In this document: positions 34,325 through 44,312 of the stretch, piece by piece
How positions within the stretch are numbered: the stretch's first letter is position 1
Layout of the letters: every line of letters starts with the position of its first letter
Origin: Achromobacter dolens
GTDB lineage: Bacteria; Pseudomonadota; Gammaproteobacteria; Burkholderiales; Burkholderiaceae_B
Direction: 5' to 3'
NCBI RefSeq assembly: GCF_902859745.1
Contig: NZ_CADIJW010000002.1
Coordinates: 62,001 to 126,000 of the forward strand
DNA length: 64,000 nt
The notes under the pieces: generated by a model
What the model was told of the DNA's origin: nothing
Databases searched by the model: none
What the model saw: only the letters and a program-made list of their open reading frames with translations
Made by a program: the position numbers and the translations under genes

Positions 34325-34348
34325 GGCGTCGCATTGTGCCGCCCTGGA

Positions 34349-34365
34349 TTTAAAGAATTTTTAAA
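34349..34365 (+). promoter_or_regulatory. PmrA/QseB-type box upstream of mipA
   Basis: TTTAAA-GAATT-TTTAAA is a perfect hexamer direct repeat with a 5-bp gap (11-bp period), the geometry of PmrA/QseB boxes (YTTAAK-N5-YTTAAK), although the last base of each half differs. It lies 25 bp before the response-regulator start and 79 bp before mipA. Confidence 0.65.
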
Positions 34366-34443
34366 AGCCGGCCCCGACAATGGCGCCTTGCCGCGCTCCG
34401 GCCATCGCCGGGCGCCCGCCCACGAGAAAGGAAAGTTCCCGCA

Positions 34444-35217
34444 ATGAAGCTGGCTATGTTAGCAACTGGCGCCGCCACGGCCGCCACCCTGGCCTGCGCC
34501 GCCGCCCCGGCCCAGGCCGATCAACCTGGCACCAATTTCATCGGATTGAGCGTCGGCTACGTGCCGGTCTACGAAGGCTCGCGCGAATACCGCGCCCTGC
34601 CGGTGCCGTTGGTCAACTACCACTCGGGCAACTTCTTCATCTCGCCACGCGCCGGCCTGCCTGCGATGGGCCTGCAGACCGCACTGGCGCCCGACTGGAA
34701 GGCGGGCGTGTTCGTCGGCATGGGCCTGGGCCGCGATTCCAGCGACGCCGACCGCACCAAGGGCCTGGACGACATCGATTTCCACGGCACCTACGGCGCC
34801 TTCGTCGAATGGGCGCCCGGCCCACTGTCCCTGGGCGCCGCCTACCGCCAGGCCGCGCGCAGCGCCTACGGCGGCACGCTCGAACTGCGCGCCACCTACG
34901 CCGCCTGGCAGGACGGCGCCCATCGCGTCAATATCGGCGCCAGCACGCAGTGGGCCAGCCACGACGCCATGCAGACCTGGTACGGCGTCACCTCCTCGCA
35001 GGCCGCCAGCAGCCGCGCCGGGCTGTCGACCTACTCGCCGTCCTCCGGCTTCAAGTCGGCGGCGCTGTTCACCACCTGGTCGTACCGCATCAACCCGAGC
35101 TGGAGCACCATCACCACGCTGGGCGTGAACACGCTGCTGGGCGACGCACGCGACAGCCCGCTGACCGAGCGCCGCGCCAACCTGTTCGGCAGCGTCGGCA
35201 TGGTCTACGCCTTCTGA
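34444..35217 (+). CDS. mipA: MipA/OmpV-family outer-membrane protein
   Basis: The 257-residue protein has a signal peptide (about 1-25, AAAPAQA) and a MipA/OmpV barrel: NFIGLSVGYVPVYEGSREY at the mature N-terminus, LPLVNYHSGNFF-like strands, and a C-terminal aromatic end VGMVYAF. In E. coli MipA links murein synthesis and lytic enzymes; other members are surface antigens or are induced by envelope stress. Divergence from an OmpR-type two-component pair is common for this family and points to control by that system through the 34349 box. AGGAAAG lies 8 bases before the ATG. Confidence 0.85.
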   Translation: MKLAMLATGAATAATLACAAAPAQADQPGTNFIGLSVGYVPVYEGSREYRALPVPLVNYHSGNFFISPRAGLPAMGLQTALAPDWKAGVFVGMGLGRDSSDADRTKGLDDIDFHGTYGAFVEWAPGPLSLGAAYRQAARSAYGGTLELRATYAAWQDGAHRVNIGASTQWASHDAMQTWYGVTSSQAASSRAGLSTYSPSSGFKSAALFTTWSYRINPSWSTITTLGVNTLLGDARDSPLTERRANLFGSVGMVYAF

Positions 35218-35253
35218 GCGGCCCCGGCCGCGCCTTCCAAGGAAACCCGCGCC

Positions 35254-35976
35254 ATGACACCGCTGCCCAGGATGGAAGTGTTCGCCAAGGTCACCAGCGT
35301 CGGGGCTTTCGGCCGCGCCGCCGCGGCGCTGGGCATTCCACTGACGCCGCCGCCGCGCCAGGCGGCCAGCGCGGGCCGCGACGCCGGGCTGCTGCGCGTG
35401 GACCTGCCCGACGCCCGCACCCGGCAGGCGCTGGCGCCCTTGCTGGCGGCCTTCGCGGCGCGCCATCCCGGCCTGCGGTTCCAATTGAGCGTGACGCCGG
35501 CCGCATCCCCGGCGCCGGACGGCGCCGATCTGACGATCCGGCTGGAACCGCCCTGCGACCCGTCCTGGCTGGCGCATCGCCTGGGCGCCCTGCGCGCCCG
35601 CCTGTATGCCGCCCCCGAGTATCTGGCGCGACGGCCGGCGCCGGAACGCCCGGCCGATCTGGCTGCGCACGACTGCATCGGCGTGCATGCCGACGACAAC
35701 GGCGCGCCCGCGCGCTGGCAACTGCGGCGCGGCCAGGACCGCGCCATCGTCATGACGCGCGAACGTTATTGCGTGGAGGATCCCGAGATGGCGCGGCAGT
35801 TGGCCGCGCGCGGCGCCGGCATCGCGCCGCTGCGCGAGGCCGCGCCCGGGCTGGTCGCAGTGCTGCCGGATTGGGAACTGGAGCCGGTGGCGTTGTACGC
35901 GTTGACCAGCGCACCCCGGCTGCCGGTGCGCACCCGCGCCTTGATCGCGCACCTGACGCAGGCGCTGGCGGACTGA
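35254..35976 (+). CDS. LysR-family regulator with truncated DNA-binding domain
   Basis: The 240-residue protein is about 60 residues shorter than normal. It begins like a LysR protein (MEVFAKVTSVGAFGRAAAALGIP), then jumps from LTPPPRQAASAGRDA straight to GLLRVDLPDARTRQALAPLL, which normally follows residue 90. The recognition helix, wing and linker helix are missing, while the effector domain (to about 235) looks intact. The frame is open, so this is an internal deletion rather than a frameshift. It is unlikely to bind DNA alone. It may be a decaying gene or act by dimerising with another LysR protein. It follows mipA after 36 bp. Confidence 0.72.
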   Translation: MTPLPRMEVFAKVTSVGAFGRAAAALGIPLTPPPRQAASAGRDAGLLRVDLPDARTRQALAPLLAAFAARHPGLRFQLSVTPAASPAPDGADLTIRLEPPCDPSWLAHRLGALRARLYAAPEYLARRPAPERPADLAAHDCIGVHADDNGAPARWQLRRGQDRAIVMTRERYCVEDPEMARQLAARGAGIAPLREAAPGLVAVLPDWELEPVALYALTSAPRLPVRTRALIAHLTQALAD

Positions 35977-36046
35977 CCGCAACGGCGGCGCGGCGCCACC
36001 TCATCAACAAGACGCGGCACGCACAGGCGTCCCGCGCCCCGAAGGA

Positions 36047-36082
36047 CGGCGATTCAGGCGGCGATTCAGGCGGCGATTCAGG
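36047..36082. repeat. 12-bp tandem repeat carrying three in-frame stop codons
   Basis: A unit containing GGCGATTCA repeats three times with a 12-bp period. On the minus strand each unit supplies a TGA (36078-36080, 36066-36068, 36054-36056), all in the chemoreceptor frame. Confidence 0.75.
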
Positions 36083-37703
36083 CGCCGATCAGCGCCGGCT
36101 CGGCGCCGCGGCCCAAGGCCGGCGCCTCGGCGTCGATCACCCGGCCGGTCTGCAGCTTGAACACCGCCACCGCTTCGCGCAGGCGTTGCGCCTGCGCTTC
36201 GAGCGAGGCGGCCGACGCGGCGGCCTGTTCGACCAGCGCGGCGTTCTGCTGCGTCACGCTGTCCATCTGCGACACCGCCTGGTTCACCTGCTCGATGCCC
36301 TGCGACTGCTCTTCGGAGGCACTGGAGATTTCGTTGATGATGTCCGTCACGCGGCGCACCGAGGTCACGATCTCCTGCATGGTGGCGCCGGCCGCTTCGA
36401 CCTGGTCGGAGCCGATCGAGACCTTCTGCACGGAGTCGTCGATCAGGCCCTTGATCTCCTTGGCGGCCTGGCCGCTGCGCTGCGCCAGCGCGCGCACTTC
36501 GCTGGCCACCACCGCGAAACCCTTGCCCTGCTCGCCGGCGCGGGCCGCTTCCACCGCGGCATTCAACGCCAGGATGTTGGTCTGGAAGGCGATGCCGTCG
36601 ATCACGCCGACGATGTCGGCGATGCGGTTGGAGCTGTCGGCGATGGCGCGCATGGTGCCGACCACATCGCCCACCGCCTGGCCGCCGCGGGTGGCCACGT
36701 CGGACGCCGCCGTCGCCAATTGCGAGGCGTTGCGCGAGCTGTCGGCGTTGTTCTTCACAGTGGACGACAACTCGTCCATGCTGGCGGCGGTTTCTTCCAG
36801 CGAAGCGGCCTGCTGCTCGGTGCGCGAGGACAGGTCGATGTTGCCGGCCGCGATCTCGCGCGAACCGGTGTGGATCTCTTCCACGCCCTGGCGCACGGCG
36901 GCCACGGTGCGCGCCAGGCTGTCCTGCATGCGCTTGACCGCCGCGTACAGCACGCCGATTTCGTTGTTGCCGCGCTGCTCGATGCGGTTGGTCAGGTCGC
37001 CGCCGGCGATGCGATCGAACAGGCGGCCGGCCTCGTGCAGCGGCCGGAACACCGAGCGCGCGAACACCGCGTACAGGCCCACCACCAGCACCGCCACCAC
37101 CACCAGCAGGCCGATCAGGAAGGCGATAGCGCCGTTGATGCGGGCGTTGGCTTCGCGCGCCACGCGCTTGCCGATTTCGTCGGCGAAGTCCACGTACTTC
37201 TGGATCGCCTGGGTGAAGGCGATGCCCAGCGGCGTGACCTTTTCCAGGTTCAGGCGGCTGGCGTCCTGCGCCTTGCCGGCGCGGATCGCGGCGATCATCG
37301 GCGTGATCGCGTCGCGCTGGTAGACCTCATAGGCGGCCAGCGCCTCGTCGAACAAGGGCTTGCCCACCGGCGACGTTTCGGGATTCTGGCGCGCGCTCTG
37401 GATCAGGTCGGCGGCCTTCTTGGTGTAGCCGTCCAGGCGCTGCATGCTGGCCAGGCTGTCGATGCTCTTGCCTTCCAGCAAGGTGGTCTGGGCCGCCAGC
37501 AACACCAGACGCGCGCGCAGCAGCTCGGCCCCGGCCGAGTCGACCGCGTTGGCGCGCACCAGGTTGGTGTCCAGCATCACCTCGATCGAGCTGCGGTTGG
37601 AGGTCAGTTGTTGGTAGACGGCGATGCCGGTGACCAGGAAAAGGGCGAAAAAGATACAGAGCGCGGTCGTCAGGACGGCGCGGATACTCAGATTCTTGAA
37701 CAT
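36078..37703 (-). CDS. Methyl-accepting chemotaxis protein
   Basis: The 541-residue receptor has a first membrane helix (about 8-30), a four-helix periplasmic ligand domain of the Tar/4HB type (about 31-185), a second helix (about 188-210), a HAMP domain with [18 protein letters not shown], and a long cytoplasmic coiled coil. The conserved CheA/CheW tip is [38 protein letters not shown]. The C-terminus has no CheR/CheB-binding pentapeptide. The ATG at 37703 starts directly at the membrane segment; a GTG at 37715 would add four residues. A sigma-28-like promoter lies 55 bp upstream, which ties it to the flagellar regulon. Confidence 0.93.
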   Translation of the reverse strand: MFKNLSIRAVLTTALCIFFALFLVTGIAVYQQLTSNRSSIEVMLDTNLVRANAVDSAGAELLRARLVLLAAQTTLLEGKSIDSLASMQRLDGYTKKAADLIQSARQNPETSPVGKPLFDEALAAYEVYQRDAITPMIAAIRAGKAQDASRLNLEKVTPLGIAFTQAIQKYVDFADEIGKRVAREANARINGAIAFLIGLLVVVAVLVVGLYAVFARSVFRPLHEAGRLFDRIAGGDLTNRIEQRGNNEIGVLYAAVKRMQDSLARTVAAVRQGVEEIHTGSREIAAGNIDLSSRTEQQAASLEETAASMDELSSTVKNNADSSRNASQLATAASDVATRGGQAVGDVVGTMRAIADSSNRIADIVGVIDGIAFQTNILALNAAVEAARAGEQGKGFAVVASEVRALAQRSGQAAKEIKGLIDDSVQKVSIGSDQVEAAGATMQEIVTSVRRVTDIINEISSASEEQSQGIEQVNQAVSQMDSVTQQNAALVEQAAASAASLEAQAQRLREAVAVFKLQTGRVIDAEAPALGRGAEPALIGA

Positions 37704-37756
37704 GGGGAGGGCCACTCGGGGTTTGCAGGAGGCCGCCGCGGGCGGCTGTCCTCCTG

Positions 37757-37783
37757 TTTACGGCTTATTGCAATGAAAAGTTA
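37757..37783 (-). promoter_or_regulatory. Candidate sigma-28 (FliA) promoter of the chemoreceptor gene
   Basis: On the minus strand, TAACTTTT, an exact 11-bp spacer, then GCCGTAAA. This scores 6/8 and 6/8 against TAAAGTTT-N11-GCCGATAA. It implies a start near 37750 and a leader of about 47 nt. Confidence 0.65.
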
Positions 37784-37864
37784 AATATCTCATTGGGTTA
37801 CAGCACCGATTACAGCAACGGAGCGAATACCGGCGAGCCTCCCCAGCCGCCGCGCGTTGCTCGC

Positions 37865-37898
37865 ATGAAAAAAGCCCCACCGAAACCGGTGGGGCTTT
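37865..37898 (-). terminator. Rho-independent terminator of purL
   Basis: AAAGCCCCACCG pairs with CGGTGGGGCTTT around a four-base loop. On the minus strand it is followed by a run of six T residues. It lies about 80 bp after the purL stop. Confidence 0.88.
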
Positions 37899-37975
37899 GC
37901 CAGGTGGGCCATGTCCTGCGTGACGCATGGCCTCTCGGGGGCAGCTCGCGCGACACGCGCGGGCTGAGGCGCTTC

Positions 37976-40900
37976 TTATTTCAGCCAGGCGCGCGCGTTG
38001 CGGAAAATGCGCATCCACGGGCTGAACTGGCCGCCGCTGTCGGCGTTGCCCCACTTCTCGGGCGCCCACGACATCATGACGTTGCGGGTCACGCGTTCCG
38101 GGTGCGGCATCATCACGGTGAAGCGGCCGTCGGCGGTGGTGACGGAGGTCAGGCCGCCCGGGCTGCCGTTCGGGTTGAACGGATAGGCCTCGGTGGCGTT
38201 GCCGCGGTTGTCGATGTAGCGCGCCGCCGCCAGCACGCGGCCGGCGTCGCCCTGCTGCGAGAAGTCGGCGTAGCCTTCGCCATGCGCCACCGCGACCGGG
38301 ATGCGCGCGCCTTCCATGCCGGCAAAGAAGATCGACGGCGACTTGGCCAGCTCGACCATCGACAGACGCGCCTCGTACTTCTCGGACAGGTTGCGGGTGA
38401 AGCGCGGCCAGTGCTCGGCGCCGGGGATCATCGGGGCCAGCGCGGCCATCATCTGGCAGCCGTTGCACACGCCCAGCGCGAAGGTGTCGGGGCGGGCGAA
38501 GTACGCCGCGAACTGATCCGACAGCTTGCTGTTGAAGCGGATGGTGCGGGCCCAGCCCTCGCCGGCGCCCAGCACGTCGCCGTAGCTGAAGCCGCCCACG
38601 GCCACCAGGCCCTGCACCTGCGCCAGGTCCACGCGGCCCGCCAGCAGGTCGGTCATGTGCACGTCGACCGCGTCGAAACCGGCGGTGTCGAAGGCCCAGC
38701 CCATTTCCACCTGGCTGTTGCAGCCCTGCTCGCGCAGGATCGCCACGCGCGGGCGCTTGCCGCTGTTGATGAACGGCGCGGCCACGTCTTCCTGCGGGTC
38801 GAAGGCCACGTTCGGGCTCATGCCCGGATCCTGCGTGTCGTTCCAGACGTCCAGCTCGGCCTGGGCGCAGGCCGGGTTGTCGCGGCGCGCCATGATGCGG
38901 TAGGAGACTTCGCTCCAGGCGCGGCCGAGGTCGGCGCGCGGCTGGCCCCAGACCTTCTTGCCGTCGCGATAGAACTCGACCTCGTCGCCGCCGTTCAGGC
39001 CGCCGATGACGTGCGAGTGGGCCGACAGGCCGGCGCCGCGCAGCACCTGCATGACGGCGTCGCGCTGGGCGGCCGGCACCTGGATGACGGCGCCGGCTTC
39101 CTCGGCGAACAGCGCCTTGAGCGTCAGTTCGTCGCGCTGCACCGCCACCTGTTCCGGACGGATCTTGTAGTCGCCCCAATCGGCCGATTGCGGGTCGAAG
39201 GTCAGCATGTCCAGGTTGACCGAGATGCCGGTGCGGCCGGCGAAGGCCATTTCCACCAAAGTGGCGAACAGGCCGCCGTCGGAGCGGTCGTGGTAGGCCA
39301 GGATGGTGCCGGCCTCGGCCAGGGTGCGGATGGTGACGAAGAAGGCGCGCAGCGCTTCGGGCGAGTCGATGTCCGGCACGGTCTCGCCGACCTGGTTGTA
39401 GGTCTGCGCCAGGATCGAGCCGCCCATGCGGTGCAGGCCACGGCCCAGGTCGATCAGGATCAGCACGCTGTCGCCGGCGTCGGTGCGCAGTTGCGGCGTG
39501 AGGCTGGCGCGCACGTCGCCGACCGGCGCGAAGGCCGTGACGATCAGCGACACCGGCGCCACCACCTGGCGCTGCTCGCCGTCCTGTTCCCAGGAGGTCT
39601 TCATGGACAGCGAGTCCTTGCCCACCGGAATCGACAGGCCCGCGGCCTGGCACAGCTCGCTGACGGCCGACACGGTGTCGTACAGCGCGGCGTCCTGGCC
39701 CTCGACGCCGCAGGCGGCCATCCAGTTGGCGGACAGCTTGATGTCTTCCAGGCGCGCCACGTCGGCGGCGGCCAGGTTGGTCAGGGCCTCGGCCACGGCC
39801 ATGCGGCCGGAGGCCGGCGCGTTCAGCATGGCGATGGGCGTGCGTTCGCCCATGGCCATGGCTTCGCCGCGGAAGCCCTGGTAGTCAGCCAGGGTGACGG
39901 CGCAGTCGGCCACCGGCACCTGCCACGGGCCGACCATCTGGTCGCGGCTGGAGAGGCCGCCGACGGTGCGGTCGCCGATGGTGATGAGGAACGACTTGTT
40001 GGCCACCGTGGGGTGGCGCAGCACGCGGTAGGCCGCTTCGGTCAGGTCGATGCCGGCCAGGTCGAGCGGCTCGGACACGCCCGGCAGGCGGCGCACGTCG
40101 CGCGTCATGCGCGGCGGCTTGCCCAGGATGACGTCGATCGGCACGTCGACCGGACGCACCTCGGCCTCGCCCTGCGGACGGATCGTGTCCAGGCCGGGCA
40201 GGCCCTCGCCGTCGACCACGCGCAGTTGGCGTTCTTCGGTGGCCACGCCGACCACCGCGTAGGGGCAGCGTTCGCGGCGCGCGATGGCGTCAAAGCGCTC
40301 CAGGTCCTTGGGCAGGATCGACAGGACGTAGCGTTCCTGCGATTCATTGCTCCAGATCTCGGCGGGCGACAGGCCGGATTCTTCCAGCGGCACGCGCTTC
40401 AGATCGAAGATGGCGCCGCGGCCGGCGTCGTTGACCAGTTCCGGGAAGGCGTTGGACAGGCCGCCCGCGCCGACGTCATGGATGGCGATGATGGGGTTGT
40501 TCTCGGCCTGCTGCCAGCAGCGGTCGATGACCTCCTGGGCGCGGCGTTCCAATTCGGGGTTGCCGCGCTGGACCGAGTCGAAATCCAGCTCGGCCGAGTT
40601 GCTGCCCATGCTGATGCTGGAGGCGGCGCCGCCGCCCATGCCGATGCGGAAACCCGGGCCGCCCAACTGGATCAGCAGCGCGCCGGGGGGAATCACGTCC
40701 TTGTGCGTCAGGCCGGCGTCGATGCTGCCCAGGCCGCCCGCGATCATGATGGGCTTGTGGTAGCCCCAGCGGGTGCCGCCGGCGGTCTGCTCGAACGAAC
40801 GGAAATAGCCCAGCAGGTTGGGACGGCCGAATTCGTTATTGAAGGCGGCGCCGCCGATGGGGCCGTCGATCATGATGGACAGCGGCGAGGCGATGCGGTC

Positions 40901-42025
40901 CGGCAGGCCGTGGTGGTCGGCTTCCCAGGGCTGCGTGGCGTCGTCGAAGCGCAGGTGCGAGACGGTGAAACCGGTCAGGCCGGCCTTGGGCTTGGAGCCG
41001 CGGCCGGTGGCGCCTTCGTCGCGGATTTCGCCGCCGGCGCCGGTCGAGGCGCCGGGGAACGGCGCGATCGCGGTCGGGTGATTGTGCGTCTCGACCTTCA
41101 TCAGGGTGTGCACGGTGGTGTCGCGGCGGATGTACTTGGCGCCATCCACGCCCTCGCCCGTCACCCCGGGCACGCCGGCCTGGAAGCGCTGCGCCGGGCC
41201 GCCGGCCATGATGGCGGCGTTGTCCGAGTAGGCCACCACGGTGCCTTCCGGCTGCGCCTTGTGGGTGGCGCGGATCATGCCGAACAGCGTGTTGGGCTGC
41301 TCCTGGCCGTCGATCACCCACTGGGCGTTGAAGATCTTGTGGCGGCAGTGTTCGCTGTTGGCCTGCGCGAACATCATCAGTTCGACGTCGGTGGGATCGC
41401 GGCCCAGGTCGCTGAACGACTTGGCCAGGTATTCGATCTCGTCATCGGACAGGGCCAGGCCCAGGGTGCTGTTGGCCTCGACCAGGGCGGCGGCGCCGCG
41501 CGCCTGCACGTCGACCGTGCGCATCGGCTTGCCGGCCAGCGGCTGGAACAGCGCCTGGCCGTCGAAGCTGGCGTCGACCACGGTTTCGGTCATGCGGTCG
41601 TGCAGGCAGTCGGCCGCGCGCGCCAGCATGTCGGCGTCGAACGTCTTGCTGCCCAGCAGGCCGCGTTCGGGCGTGATGACGTAGCGCACGCCGCGTTCGA
41701 TGCGGTGCACGGCCGACAGGCCACAGTTGTGGGCGATGTCGGTGGCCTTGCTGGCCCACGGCGAGATCGTGCCCAGGCGCGGGATCACCAGCAGCGCCAG
41801 GCTCTTGGCCGGTGCCTCGCCGGTGGCGGGGGTGCCGTAGTCCAGCAATTGGGCCAGGTGCTGCTGCTGCTCGGCCGTCAGGGCGGCGTCGGTGCTGACG
41901 AAGTGCTCGTAGCGGGCGGAAATGTCGGCCACCGGCAGGCCGGCTTCCTTCAGTTGCGCCAGCAGGCGGTCACGACGAAAGGAGGACAGGACGGAGGAAC
42001 CAGGCAGATGCTGAACAAGGGACAC
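37976..42025 (-). CDS. purL: Phosphoribosylformylglycinamidine synthase (PurL, large form)
   Basis: The 1349-residue single-chain enzyme catalyses the fourth step of purine synthesis (FGAR + Gln + ATP to FGAM). It has the full layout: PurS-like N-domain, linker, two AIRS-like synthase halves ([16 protein letters not shown] carries the catalytic His; [11 protein letters not shown]-like and GLSNAFPEL loops), and a C-terminal glutaminase with the nucleophile Cys1187 in [10 protein letters not shown] and the HGEGY histidine. The reading frame is intact. The start is GTG at 42025 ([13 protein letters not shown]); no clear Shine-Dalgarno precedes it, and a TATATA (42038-42045 region, minus strand) just upstream may be its -10, giving a very short leader. 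It ends at its own terminator. Confidence 0.97.
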   Translation of the reverse strand: MSLVQHLPGSSVLSSFRRDRLLAQLKEAGLPVADISARYEHFVSTDAALTAEQQQHLAQLLDYGTPATGEAPAKSLALLVIPRLGTISPWASKATDIAHNCGLSAVHRIERGVRYVITPERGLLGSKTFDADMLARAADCLHDRMTETVVDASFDGQALFQPLAGKPMRTVDVQARGAAALVEANSTLGLALSDDEIEYLAKSFSDLGRDPTDVELMMFAQANSEHCRHKIFNAQWVIDGQEQPNTLFGMIRATHKAQPEGTVVAYSDNAAIMAGGPAQRFQAGVPGVTGEGVDGAKYIRRDTTVHTLMKVETHNHPTAIAPFPGASTGAGGEIRDEGATGRGSKPKAGLTGFTVSHLRFDDATQPWEADHHGLPDRIASPLSIMIDGPIGGAAFNNEFGRPNLLGYFRSFEQTAGGTRWGYHKPIMIAGGLGSIDAGLTHKDVIPPGALLIQLGGPGFRIGMGGGAASSISMGSNSAELDFDSVQRGNPELERRAQEVIDRCWQQAENNPIIAIHDVGAGGLSNAFPELVNDAGRGAIFDLKRVPLEESGLSPAEIWSNESQERYVLSILPKDLERFDAIARRERCPYAVVGVATEERQLRVVDGEGLPGLDTIRPQGEAEVRPVDVPIDVILGKPPRMTRDVRRLPGVSEPLDLAGIDLTEAAYRVLRHPTVANKSFLITIGDRTVGGLSSRDQMVGPWQVPVADCAVTLADYQGFRGEAMAMGERTPIAMLNAPASGRMAVAEALTNLAAADVARLEDIKLSANWMAACGVEGQDAALYDTVSAVSELCQAAGLSIPVGKDSLSMKTSWEQDGEQRQVVAPVSLIVTAFAPVGDVRASLTPQLRTDAGDSVLILIDLGRGLHRMGGSILAQTYNQVGETVPDIDSPEALRAFFVTIRTLAEAGTILAYHDRSDGGLFATLVEMAFAGRTGISVNLDMLTFDPQSADWGDYKIRPEQVAVQRDELTLKALFAEEAGAVIQVPAAQRDAVMQVLRGAGLSAHSHVIGGLNGGDEVEFYRDGKKVWGQPRADLGRAWSEVSYRIMARRDNPACAQAELDVWNDTQDPGMSPNVAFDPQEDVAAPFINSGKRPRVAILREQGCNSQVEMGWAFDTAGFDAVDVHMTDLLAGRVDLAQVQGLVAVGGFSYGDVLGAGEGWARTIRFNSKLSDQFAAYFARPDTFALGVCNGCQMMAALAPMIPGAEHWPRFTRNLSEKYEARLSMVELAKSPSIFFAGMEGARIPVAVAHGEGYADFSQQGDAGRVLAAARYIDNRGNATEAYPFNPNGSPGGLTSVTTADGRFTVMMPHPERVTRNVMMSWAPEKWGNADSGGQFSPWMRIFRNARAWLK

Positions 42026-42392
42026 GATGCGGGCGCCGTATATAAGGAGGGAAGCAAAAACAGGATTTTACCCCGCTTGGCGGGTTTTCCCGGACGGAAG
42101 CACGGCCCTGTCCCGATCCGGCCCGAATTCGTCCGGCTTTGGTCATTGTTACAAAAGAATTCCGCGACGAGGCGCGGGGCCTGCTGCACAGCAATATGGC
42201 GCGCAAAGCCTTGCCGCCCGCGCGGATTATGGCGGGCCCAAGGCCCGCCCCAGCACCCCGGCTATTGCGATGCACCATGTTGCGGCCATACCGCAGCGCG
42301 GGAAAACACGAACACCCGCCCTTCCGCCCCGACGGTAGGATGCAGCGACCCCATACCAAGAAAGCGCCTCGCCGCGCTGGCCGTCGCCTCAC
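42026..42392. promoter_or_regulatory. Divergent promoter region between purL and the TRAP operon
   Basis: No gene is supported in these 367 bp. On the minus strand, TTATATA at about 42045-42039 could be the purL -10. A hairpin CCCGC-TTG-GCGGG followed by TTTT (plus strand, 42072-42088) looks like a small terminator or, on the minus strand, a purL leader stem if transcription starts further up. I see no clear operator or sigma-70 promoter for the TRAP genes. Confidence 0.4.
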
Positions 42393-42944
42393 ATGTCACG
42401 CCCCGAAGCCCCCGCCGAGCCCGTCGAACCGATCATCCCCGCCGAAGCAGACCCCGCCGTGAAAGTGCCGCTGGCCATCGAGGACTGGCTGGCCGTGATC
42501 CTGCTGGCGGCCTTGGCGCTGATTACCTTCCTGAACGTGCTGGTGCGCTACTTCACCGACCAGTCGTTCGCCTGGACCGAAGAGATCTCGGTGTTCCTGC
42601 TGATCGTGCTGACCATGGCCGGCGGCAGCGTCGCCTTCGTGCGCAACCACCACATCCGCATCGAGATCCTGGCCGACAACGGCTCGCCGCGGCGCCAGCG
42701 CATCATGGCGCTGATCGCCAACTTCTGCGTGCTGGCGTTCTTCGTGCTGCTGACGGTGCTGTCGGTCAAGCTGGTGTCCGATGAATTCATCTACGAGGAA
42801 ACCTCGCCCGCCATCGGCGTGCCGACCTGGTGGTATTCGATCTGGCTGCCGGTGATGGCCGCCGCCATCTCGCTGCGCACCCTGGGCACGCTGCGGCGCC
42901 TGTGGAAGGCGCCGCTACCCAAGGCCGACGGGGGCCAGGCATGA
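42393..42944 (+). CDS. TRAP transporter small permease (DctQ)
   Basis: The 183-residue inner-membrane protein has four membrane helices (about 30-50, 65-85, 108-130, 145-165). It carries the DctQ family motif VRYFTDQSFAWTEEISVFLLI in the first half and GGSVAFVRNHHIRIE between helices. DctQ supports the large permease in Na+-driven uptake. It opens a three-gene TRAP operon, and its stop overlaps the DctM start (ATGA). The first 28 residues are Pro/Ala/Glu-rich and cytoplasmic. No dedicated regulator is adjacent. Confidence 0.92.
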   Translation: MSRPEAPAEPVEPIIPAEADPAVKVPLAIEDWLAVILLAALALITFLNVLVRYFTDQSFAWTEEISVFLLIVLTMAGGSVAFVRNHHIRIEILADNGSPRRQRIMALIANFCVLAFFVLLTVLSVKLVSDEFIYEETSPAIGVPTWWYSIWLPVMAAAISLRTLGTLRRLWKAPLPKADGGQA

Positions 42945-44239
42945 TCGCCGGCATCCTGTTCGCGGTCTTCATCGCGCTGATGCTGATCGGCGTGCCGGTC
43001 GGCGTGGCGCTGGGCATCGGCGGCACCGTGGCCATCGTGCTGTCCAACCTGGACACGCCCTGGTATGGCCTGCTGACCGTGCCGCAGAACTTCTACGCCG
43101 GGCTGGCCAAGTACCCGCTGCTGGCGATTCCCATGTTCGTGCTGGTCGGCTCCATCTTCGACCGCTCCGGCGTGGCCAAGCGGCTGGTGGATTTCGCCAT
43201 CGCCATCGTCGGGCGCGGCCCGGGCATGCTGCCGCTGGTGTCGATCGCCGTGGCCATGTTCCTGGGCGGCATCTCCGGCTCCGGCCCGGCCTGCGCCGCC
43301 GCGGTGGGCGCGGTGATGATCGCGGCCATGTCGCGCGCCGGCTACCCGGGCTCGTTCTCGGCCTCGGTGGTGGCGGCCGGCGCGGCCACCGACATTCTGA
43401 TCCCGCCATCGGTGGCCTTCATCATCTATTCGGTGCTGGTGCCCGAGGCCTCGGTGCCGGCGCTGTTCGCCGCCGGCATGGTGCCGGGCGTCCTGGCCGG
43501 CCTGGCGCTGATCGTGCCGGCCGTGTGGCTGTCGCGCAAGCACAAGATGGGCATGCTGGAAGCGCACCTGCCGCGTCCGCCGTTCTGGAAAAGCCTGCGC
43601 GAAGCCTCGTGGGGCCTGGCCGCGCCGGTGCTGATTTTGGGCGGCATGCGCATGGGCTGGTTCACGCCCACCGAGGCGGCCGTGGTCGCGGTGTTCTACG
43701 GCCTGTTCGTGGGCATGTGCATCCACCGCACCATCAAGCTGCGCGACCTGTACGTGATCCTGCGCGAGGCCGCCGAGCTGTCGGCCGTGATCATGCTGGT
43801 GGTGACGCTGGCCGGCATCTTCGCCTGGGCCCTGTCCACGCTCAGCGTGATCGACCCGATCACCCACGCCATCGTCAATTCCGGGCTGGGCGAATGGGGC
43901 GTGCTGGCGCTGCTGATCCTGCTGCTGATGACCGTCGGCATGTTCCTGGACGGCATCTCCATCTTCCTGATCTTCGTGCCGCTCCTGATGCCGATCGCCA
44001 AGGCCTACAACTGGGATCCGGTGTGGTTCGGCGTGATCCTGACGCTGAAGGTCGCGCTGGGCCAGTTCACCCCGCCGCTGGCGGTCAACCTGATGGTGTC
44101 GTGCCGCATCGCGCGCGTGCCGATGGAATCGACCGTGCGCTGGGTGGTGTGGCTGCTGGGCGCGATGTTCCTGGTGCTGGTGGCGGTGCTGGTGTTCCCG
44201 CAGTTGGCGCTGTGGCTGCCGCACAAGCTGGGCTACTGA
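42941..44239 (+). CDS. TRAP transporter large permease (DctM)
   Basis: The 432-residue protein has about 12 membrane segments and the DctM signatures: GVPVGVALGIGG near the N-terminus, FLGGISGSGPACAAAVGAVMI, ATDILIPPSVAFIIYSVL, and the second-half repeat FLDGISIFLIFVPLLMPIAKAYNWDPVWFGVI, then GQFTPPLAVNLMVSCRIA. These are the Na+ and substrate-translocation hairpins. The ATG at 42941 overlaps the DctQ stop by four bases; a start at 42830 would lie inside dctQ. Confidence 0.94.
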   Translation: MIAGILFAVFIALMLIGVPVGVALGIGGTVAIVLSNLDTPWYGLLTVPQNFYAGLAKYPLLAIPMFVLVGSIFDRSGVAKRLVDFAIAIVGRGPGMLPLVSIAVAMFLGGISGSGPACAAAVGAVMIAAMSRAGYPGSFSASVVAAGAATDILIPPSVAFIIYSVLVPEASVPALFAAGMVPGVLAGLALIVPAVWLSRKHKMGMLEAHLPRPPFWKSLREASWGLAAPVLILGGMRMGWFTPTEAAVVAVFYGLFVGMCIHRTIKLRDLYVILREAAELSAVIMLVVTLAGIFAWALSTLSVIDPITHAIVNSGLGEWGVLALLILLLMTVGMFLDGISIFLIFVPLLMPIAKAYNWDPVWFGVILTLKVALGQFTPPLAVNLMVSCRIARVPMESTVRWVVWLLGAMFLVLVAVLVFPQLALWLPHKLGY

Positions 44240-44312
44240 GGGACCCGGACCGGCTCGTCCGGCATGCATTCATGACAACAACAGACAGACCCGCAAAGAG
44301 AGGAGACGCAAC

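Noticed and set aside
36047-36082. CRISPR or other structured repeat array
   Set aside because: Units are contiguous 12-bp copies without spacers, so it is a simple tandem duplication.
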